Below, piece after piece: positions 58,397 to 64,000 of a stretch of DNA of 64,000 bases. Position numbers and translations under genes: made by a program. Every line of letters starts with the position of its first letter. Within the stretch, counting starts at the first letter, position 1. Source of the stretch: Kribbella italica (GTDB lineage Bacteria; Actinomycetota; Actinomycetes; Propionibacteriales; Kribbellaceae); NCBI RefSeq assembly GCF_014205135.1, contig NZ_JACHMY010000001.1:4216001-4280000 (forward strand), read 5' to 3'. The notes beneath the pieces are model-generated. The model did not search any database, was not told the DNA's origin, and worked only from the letters and a program-made list of their open reading frames with translations.

Positions 58397-61300
58397 TCAG
58401 TTGTTGAGGAGCTCGATCAAGGCTTCTCGGGTGGGCAGGTTGTCGGGGCGGACCACATCCCCGGTGCGGACGTAGTAGAAGGCGGCGCCTACCTGGTGGA
58501 GGGGGAGGCCGACGAGTTCGGCCCAGGCGACTCGGTAGATGGCCAGTTGGAGGGGGTCGGCGGTTTCGGAGCGGCTGGTTTTCCAGTCGATGACGTCGTA
58601 GCCGCGGGAGCCGTCAGGGCGGACGGACTGGTAGACGGCGTCGATGCGGCCGCGGACGACTCGGCCGCCGATGGACAGGGCGAAGGGGGCTTCGATCTCG
58701 TACGGGGCGCGTTCGCCGTACGGGCCTACGCGGAAGGCGTCCATCAGTTCGGTGAGGTCGGTGTCGTCGACGATGCCCTCGTCGGCGGCGCCGGGGAGGT
58801 CGTCGGGGTCGATCAGGAACTGCTGGCCGAAGTAGCTCTCGACCCAGGCGTGGAAGCGGGTGCCGAAGCGGGCGGCGCGGTTGGGTTTGCGGGGCATTGG
58901 TCGGGCCAGCTCCGAGGCCAGGGCGTCGGGGTCCTTGGCGAGGCGCATGACCTGGGTCGCCGACAAAGCGCGCGGCAGCTCGACGTCGTACGCCTTGCGG
59001 CTGCGGCTCTCGCGCGCTTCGGTCAGCAGGCGCTCGAGCTCGGAGTCCCAGCGGGCGACGGTCGCCTGCTCGTCCAGGAACAGCGACTCCTCGGCGTCGA
59101 CAGACGGCCCCTCGGCGCGCGACAGCTGGACCAGCGCCGCGCCCTCGAGCCGACGCTCGTACGCCGGCAAGTCGTACGGCGCAGGCCAGGCGGCCTGGGT
59201 CTGCTCGGCGAGCTCCGGGTTCTCCTCGCTCAACTCCGGCTGCGGAGCCCAGGCGACCACCCGCTCCCCGGCATGCTTCTTCAGCACCTCCAAGTACGCC
59301 GACGGGCCGCGCGGGCGCTTCTGCGTCGGGCCCCACCAGTGCCCGGTCGCGATCAGCACCTCCTTCGCGCGGGTGAACGCGACGTACCCGAGCCGGCGTT
59401 CCTCCAGCGCGTTGACCTGCTTGCACTCGTCGGCGAACGCCTTCAGCCCGGCGTTCGACAAGTCGTGGAAATCGGGCAGCGTGTCAGCGTCACCGCGCAG
59501 CGGCCAGGGCAGCACCTTCGCGTTGGTCGTCCACTTGTCCCGCCCGCGATCGGACGGGAACACCTTGTTCACCAGGGTCGGCACGAACACGACCGGCCAC
59601 TCCAGTCCCTTCGACCGGTGCGTGGTGAGCAGCTTCACCGAGTCGGCCTCACTCGGTACGGCGAGGTCGAGGCCGGCGGCGTACTCCTCCTCGGCCGCCA
59701 GGTACGCCAGCAACCCGTCCAGCGAGCCGTCCGACTCGGTCGACACGAAGTTGCCCACGGCATCCAAGAACGCGGCGAGGTGGTCGCGCCGGCCGGAGTC
59801 GACGTGGTCCGGGGTCGCGGTCAGTTCGACGTCGAGCCCGATCGTGCTGATCACGCGGCGGACCAGGTCGAGCAACGGCTCCCCCGCGTGCGCGCGCAGT
59901 TCGCGCAGCTCGGCCGACAGCTCGGTGAACCGTTCGAGAGCCTCCGCGGAGTAACCCCAGGCAGCAGGCCCCGGATCGTCGACGGCCTCGGCGAGCGAGA
60001 TCACCTCGGTCGAGTCCATCCCCGCGACGGCCGCGTCGAGCGCGGCGACCAGGTCGTCGGCGGCCGGGCGGTCGCCGCCGTCGGCCAGCCTGCGCGAACG
60101 GTTCGCCAGCAGGGCGAGGTCGCGGTGCCCGATCCGGAACCGCGGCCCGGTCAGGATCCGCAGCATCGCGGCGTTCGCGGTCAGGTCGTTGACGGCCTGC
60201 AGCGTGGCGACGACATCGACCACCTCGGGCAGCGCGAGCAGACCGCCGAGCCCGACGACCTCGACCGGCACCTTGCGCGCGATCAGCGCCTCGTGCACGG
60301 CGGACAAGTCGACGTTGGTCCGCATCAGGATGCCGATGTCCTTCCACTTCCGGTGCGGCAGCTTGTGCGCGGCGACGATCGAGTCGGCGATCCACTCGAT
60401 CTCCTGCGAACGCGTCTCGAACAGCCCGACGGTGATCGCGCCCTCCGGTGCCCCCTCCGGCGCCTCCAGCGGGATGACGCCCGGGTGCTGCTCGTACAGC
60501 TCGGTGGCGTGCTCGTTCGCCGCGGCGAGGATGCGGCTGCCACAGCGACGGTTCACGCTCAGCACGTACCGGCGGGCGGGCGACCCGTCAGCCTGCCGGA
60601 AATGCGAAGGGAACTCGTCGAGGTTCGCGACCGAGGCGCCGCGCCAGCCGTAGATCGCCTGGCACGGGTCGCCCACGGCGGTCACGGGATGCCCGCGACC
60701 CGAGACAGGATCCGCGCCGGCGAACAAGGCCGTCAGCATCCGCCGCTGCGACACCGAGGTGTCCTGGTACTCGTCGAGCAGGACCACCTTGTACCGGCTG
60801 CGTTCGATCGCCGGGACCTCCGGGCACTCCTCCGCGAGCCGCGCACCGAGCGCCATCTGGTCGGCGAAGTCGACGACACCGCGCTCGACCTTGTACGCCT
60901 GGTACTCCTCGACCAGTTGCAGGATCTCGCCACGCTTCAACGCGGTCTCGCCGAGCTTCTTCACGTCGACGGTCTGCTTGCGCGCGGCCGCGACCTCCTG
61001 CCGGACGGCCTCGTCGTGGTCGCGGATCTCGTCGGCGCTCAGCAGGTGGTCGGCGAGCTCGCCGTCGAGCGAGAGCAGGCTGTTGACCAGCGTCGGGACG
61101 TGGTGCGACGCGTGCCGGATCGGACCGGCCGAGCGCCGTACGACGCGACCGGCGAGCTGGAAGCGCGTTGCGTCGGCCAGCACCCGGACGTCGGGTTCGA
61201 GACCGAGCCGCAGGCCGTGCTCGGAGATCAGCGTTCCGGCGAAGGCGTGGTACGTCGAGACGACCGGTTCGCCGGGCTCCTCGGGTTCCCAGTTCGGCAC

Positions 61301-61636
61301 GTTCTTGCGCAGGTGCGCGGCGAGCACCGGATGCTGGTCGCGCGGCAGCGTCGACCCGAGCACACCGGCCTTGGTCAGGTCCTCGCGGATCCGGACGTCG
61401 AGCTCGTTGGCCGCCTTCTTGGTGAAGGTCAGCCCGAGCACCTCCTCCGGCTTCACCTGCCCGGTGCAGATCAGCCACACCACCCGCGCGGCCATCGCCG
61501 TCGTCTTGCCGGATCCTGCACCCGCGACGATGACCCCCGGAGCCAAAGGCGCGGTGATGGCCTCCAACTGCTGGTCGCTGAAGGGAATCCCCAGCAGTTC
61601 AACAAGGTCAGCCGTGGTTTCCAGTTTGGCCGCCAT
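58397..61636 (-). CDS. adnB: AdnB-like UvrD-type helicase-nuclease
   Basis: The 1079-aa protein is an N-terminal UvrD-type motor with Walker A GAGSGKTTAMAARV (~38-50), VLLDEYQDTSVSQ (~290) and LLTTHRSKGLEWPVVF (~670), fused to a C-terminal RecB-type PD-(D/E)XK nuclease with YDVIDWKTSR (~1030). This is the AdnB half of the AdnAB end-resection complex of Actinobacteria. Its ATG overlaps the stop of adnA by one base (TGATG), so the subunits are coupled. The gene order adnA-adnB matches the mycobacterial pair. Confidence 0.92.
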   Translation of the reverse strand: MAAKLETTADLVELLGIPFSDQQLEAITAPLAPGVIVAGAGSGKTTAMAARVVWLICTGQVKPEEVLGLTFTKKAANELDVRIREDLTKAGVLGSTLPRDQHPVLAAHLRKNVPNWEPEEPGEPVVSTYHAFAGTLISEHGLRLGLEPDVRVLADATRFQLAGRVVRRSAGPIRHASHHVPTLVNSLLSLDGELADHLLSADEIRDHDEAVRQEVAAARKQTVDVKKLGETALKRGEILQLVEEYQAYKVERGVVDFADQMALGARLAEECPEVPAIERSRYKVVLLDEYQDTSVSQRRMLTALFAGADPVSGRGHPVTAVGDPCQAIYGWRGASVANLDEFPSHFRQADGSPARRYVLSVNRRCGSRILAAANEHATELYEQHPGVIPLEAPEGAPEGAITVGLFETRSQEIEWIADSIVAAHKLPHRKWKDIGILMRTNVDLSAVHEALIARKVPVEVVGLGGLLALPEVVDVVATLQAVNDLTANAAMLRILTGPRFRIGHRDLALLANRSRRLADGGDRPAADDLVAALDAAVAGMDSTEVISLAEAVDDPGPAAWGYSAEALERFTELSAELRELRAHAGEPLLDLVRRVISTIGLDVELTATPDHVDSGRRDHLAAFLDAVGNFVSTESDGSLDGLLAYLAAEEEYAAGLDLAVPSEADSVKLLTTHRSKGLEWPVVFVPTLVNKVFPSDRGRDKWTTNAKVLPWPLRGDADTLPDFHDLSNAGLKAFADECKQVNALEERRLGYVAFTRAKEVLIATGHWWGPTQKRPRGPSAYLEVLKKHAGERVVAWAPQPELSEENPELAEQTQAAWPAPYDLPAYERRLEGAALVQLSRAEGPSVDAEESLFLDEQATVARWDSELERLLTEARESRSRKAYDVELPRALSATQVMRLAKDPDALASELARPMPRKPNRAARFGTRFHAWVESYFGQQFLIDPDDLPGAADEGIVDDTDLTELMDAFRVGPYGERAPYEIEAPFALSIGGRVVRGRIDAVYQSVRPDGSRGYDVIDWKTSRSETADPLQLAIYRVAWAELVGLPLHQVGAAFYYVRTGDVVRPDNLPTREALIELLNN

Positions 61637-64000
61637 CAGACGATCTCCCTCCCCTCAGGCTGGATCGGACACAAACCCCGTACGTCGCACCGCGTGCACC
61701 CGTCGTTCCGCTTGGCCGTGAACTCCTCCGAGCGCACCATCGCCTCCGCGTTCTCCACCGCGTCGTCCAGCCAAGTCCGGCCGTCGTCGTCGGGCTCCAG
61801 CGGCGCCTGGCCCTGGACCTTCGGCAGCCCGATGTCGTCGTGCCTCAGCTGCACCAGCTCGGCACCACCACTCTCAGCATCCTCACCGAGCAGCTTCAAC
61901 TGCCGCGAAGCGATCGCGCGCTGGTAGATCGCCAGCTGCACGTGCCGCTCCAGCGCCGGCTTGGTCGGCACCGTGCGCCCGGTCTTCAGGTCGATGACCC
62001 GGATCTTGCCGTCGCCGTCCTGCTCGATCCGGTCCATCCGGCCCTTCACCTGGACGCCGGGCTTCTCCTCGTCCGGCAGCAGCACGCTGAAGTCGACCTC
62101 GGAACCCACCAACCGCCGATCCGGCCGTCCCTGGTGCCAGGCGACGAACCGCCGCAGCGCCTGCTCGGCCTCGACGCGCTCCCGGTCCGAGATCCACGAC
62201 GACTCGAACTCCAGCTGCGTCCACACCTTGTCGAGCCATCCGTTCAGCTCGTCGGCGTCCGGCGGCAGCGTCCCGGTCGCGACCGCGTCGGCCAGCGTGT
62301 GCAGCACCATGCCGAACCCGATCGCCGACGTACTCGGCGTCTCGCCGCCGGCCTTCCGCTGCAGGAACCAGCGCAGCGGGCAGTCCACGATCGTCGTCAG
62401 CGCACTCCCGGACAGCGGCACCGGCTCGTCCTCGACCGCGATCGGCACCTCCGACCGAGTGCGCTCGCGCACCCCCCACCAACGCTCCGGCTCAGCCGCC
62501 GGGACCAACGAGTACCCCCGCTCGTCCACCGCATCAGCCAAAGAAGCCAGCCGATCCGCCGCGACCCGCTTCAACGCCGGCGACGACGCCGGATCCGCCA
62601 GCACGCAGCGCAGATCCGCGACCAGCCCCGGCAACGACAACGGCCGCCGCGGCCGGCCCGCGACCAGCTTCAAAGGAATGTCCAGCTCGGCCAGCAACCG
62701 CGACGGCTGATCGCCGTCGGCCTCCGGCGCCTGCACCGCCGTCACGATCAGCCGCTCCCGCGCCCGCGTGATCGCGACGTAGAACAGCCGTCTCTCCTCG
62801 GCCAGGATCGCGCCCGCGGACAGCGGCTCGACCAGTCCGTCCGGCCCGAGCCGGTCCGGCTCCAGCAGAGATCCCCGCCGCCGCAGGTCGGGCCACTGCC
62901 CTTCCTGCACGCTCGCGACGACGACGAGCCGCCACTGCAGCCCCTTCGACCGGTGCGCGGTCATCAGCTGTACGCCGGTTTCGCGGTACGTCGCGTCGTA
63001 CCGGTTGTCGCCGGCGATGTCCAGGTTCTCCAGCTCGTTCAGGAACGCCGAGACACCCTTGAACCCGATCTGCTCCTCGGCCCGCCCGGCCGCGTCGAAC
63101 AGCGCACACAGCGAGTCGAGGTCCCGGTTCGCCGAACGGGCCACCTCGCCGCCGCTGTTCGCCTGGCCGCGCAGGCGGCGCAGCCACGGCGACTCCGACC
63201 ACAGCGACCACATCACCTCGTCCGGCGCGGCGCCGGCGTTCACGATGTTCCTTGCCTTGAGCAACCTCTCGCCGAGCGCCACGAACCGCGCCTCGGCCGG
63301 GGACGCCTGCTCGTCCAGCAGCAACGGGTCGAGCATCGCCTCGCGCAGCAGCTCGTCCGACGACCGCGGCAGCCGCTGACCGCCCGCGACCTCACGGTCC
63401 CGCTTCCGCAGGACGCGCGCCAGCCGCCGCAGCTGCCCGGCGTCCATCGCCCCCAACGGCGACAACGCCAGGGCCCGCACGACGTCGACCGTCAGCGTCG
63501 CCGGATCCGCAACGGCCCGCAGCGCCAGCAGCATCGGCCGTACGGCGGGCTCGCGCGACAGCGGCAGCTCGTCACCGGCCACGTCGACCGGAATCCCCGC
63601 GGCCGCCAGCGCGCGCCGCAGCGGCGGGATCGAGATGCTGCCGGACCGGACCAGCACAGCCATCTCGTGCCAGCCGACGCCATCCTGCACATGCGCCCGG
63701 CGCAGCAGGTCCGCGATGTGCTCCAGCTCGGCACCGCTGGTCGAGTACAGATTGGCCTCGACCTTGCCCGGGCCGAACACACAGCCGCTCGCATCCGGGT
63801 TGCGGAACCGGTCGAAGGTGTCGCGGTCCAAGGTCCCCGGAACCCCCAGCCGGTTCACCACGTTGCGCGAGACGCGCAGCAGCGTCGTACCGAATCTGCG
63901 CGTCGTCGCCAGCGCGATCTGGGCCGCGGGCTCACCGGTGGCCGTCGGGAACTCCTCGGTGAACCGGAGCAGCCCGCGGACGTCGGCGCCGCGGAACGTG
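61636..64000 (-). CDS. adnA: AdnA-like helicase-nuclease (5' end beyond window)
   Basis: The 3' ~788 codons are present; the frame stays open to the window edge. Visible parts are the motor C-half (GVQLMTAHRSKGLQWRLVVV, then FYVAITRARERLIV) and a C-terminal nuclease with DLKTGRTVPTK as the catalytic strand. Cys residues in IVDCPLRWF and GCTRCDVRGLCPIQ form a four-Cys Fe-S nuclease frame as in AddB/AdnA. A GTG at 63861 is internal, since similarity continues upstream. It is co-transcribed with adnB. Confidence 0.9.
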   Translation of the reverse strand, partial: TFRGADVRGLLRFTEEFPTATGEPAAQIALATTRRFGTTLLRVSRNVVNRLGVPGTLDRDTFDRFRNPDASGCVFGPGKVEANLYSTSGAELEHIADLLRRAHVQDGVGWHEMAVLVRSGSISIPPLRRALAAAGIPVDVAGDELPLSREPAVRPMLLALRAVADPATLTVDVVRALALSPLGAMDAGQLRRLARVLRKRDREVAGGQRLPRSSDELLREAMLDPLLLDEQASPAEARFVALGERLLKARNIVNAGAAPDEVMWSLWSESPWLRRLRGQANSGGEVARSANRDLDSLCALFDAAGRAEEQIGFKGVSAFLNELENLDIAGDNRYDATYRETGVQLMTAHRSKGLQWRLVVVASVQEGQWPDLRRRGSLLEPDRLGPDGLVEPLSAGAILAEERRLFYVAITRARERLIVTAVQAPEADGDQPSRLLAELDIPLKLVAGRPRRPLSLPGLVADLRCVLADPASSPALKRVAADRLASLADAVDERGYSLVPAAEPERWWGVRERTRSEVPIAVEDEPVPLSGSALTTIVDCPLRWFLQRKAGGETPSTSAIGFGMVLHTLADAVATGTLPPDADELNGWLDKVWTQLEFESSWISDRERVEAEQALRRFVAWHQGRPDRRLVGSEVDFSVLLPDEEKPGVQVKGRMDRIEQDGDGKIRVIDLKTGRTVPTKPALERHVQLAIYQRAIASRQLKLLGEDAESGGAELVQLRHDDIGLPKVQGQAPLEPDDDGRTWLDDAVENAEAMVRSEEFTAKRNDGCTRCDVRGLCPIQPEGREIV

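Noticed and set aside
57911..61927. 1338-codon open frame opposite adnB
   Set aside because: Shadow frame of a high-GC gene; low-complexity Val/Arg/Gly composition and no motif, while adnB motifs are intact on the other strand.

Overview
The window is high-GC actinobacterial chromosome. WhiB7, UvrD2, mycoredoxin, AdnAB, an MbtH-like protein, UPF0182 and the PPA1309 family together point to Propionibacteriales, and the gene repertoire resembles Kribbella; the genus is inference, the phylum is secure. No integrase, transposase, phage gene or CRISPR array was seen.

Region 1 (1-20.9 kb) is an iron-regulated siderophore locus. A heterodimeric ABC transporter pair (minus strand) diverges from a 9.2-kb NRPS gene (plus strand) across a palindromic DmdR/IdeR-type iron box. 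Converging on the NRPS from the other side is a minus-strand operon: ornithine N5-monooxygenase, MbtH-like protein, aspartate 1-decarboxylase (PanD), a DapB paralogue, an alpha/beta hydrolase, an aryl-acid-type AMP ligase and a class A flavin monooxygenase. A flavoprotein of the fumarate reductase/tricarballylate dehydrogenase type lies behind its own box. Four iron boxes tie the locus together. My reading of the A-domain pockets is beta-alanine (from the in-cluster PanD) and N5-hydroxyornithine (from the in-cluster monooxygenase). The starter acid is unknown: the ligase pocket differs from DHB/salicylate enzymes, and no isochorismate-pathway gene or aryl carrier protein is present. The NRPS layout is abnormal: C(degenerate)-A-T-C-E(remnant)-C-A-T-TE.

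Region 2 (21-24.3 kb): two identical initiator tRNA genes in direct orientation bracket a secreted CHAP-like protein and a frameshifted secreted-protein gene.

Region 3 (24.3-36.8 kb): housekeeping and conserved actinobacterial genes (UPF0182, PPA1309, YlbL-like PDZ/Lon protease, moaE, DUF2342 zincin, Nudix), then a probable 3-hydroxybutyrate uptake and oxidation operon with a GAF-PucR regulator.

Region 4 (36.9-49 kb): PL11 rhamnogalacturonan lyase, FdhF/YdeP molybdoenzyme, an MFS exporter divergent from a CGNR-type regulator, MMPL transporter, YgjP-like metallopeptidase, an intergenic cluster of DnaA-box-like sequences, small zinc-ribbon proteins and an ABC1/UbiB kinase.

Region 5 (48.9-64 kb): whiB7 with a long leader containing a promoter, a small ORF and an intrinsic-terminator attenuator; uvrD2, mycoredoxin, nudC, deoD, a lipoprotein and a GPP34 protein; a tandem array of four Uma2-family nuclease genes (one frameshifted, one lacking the conserved Asp); and adnB/adnA, with adnA running off the right edge.
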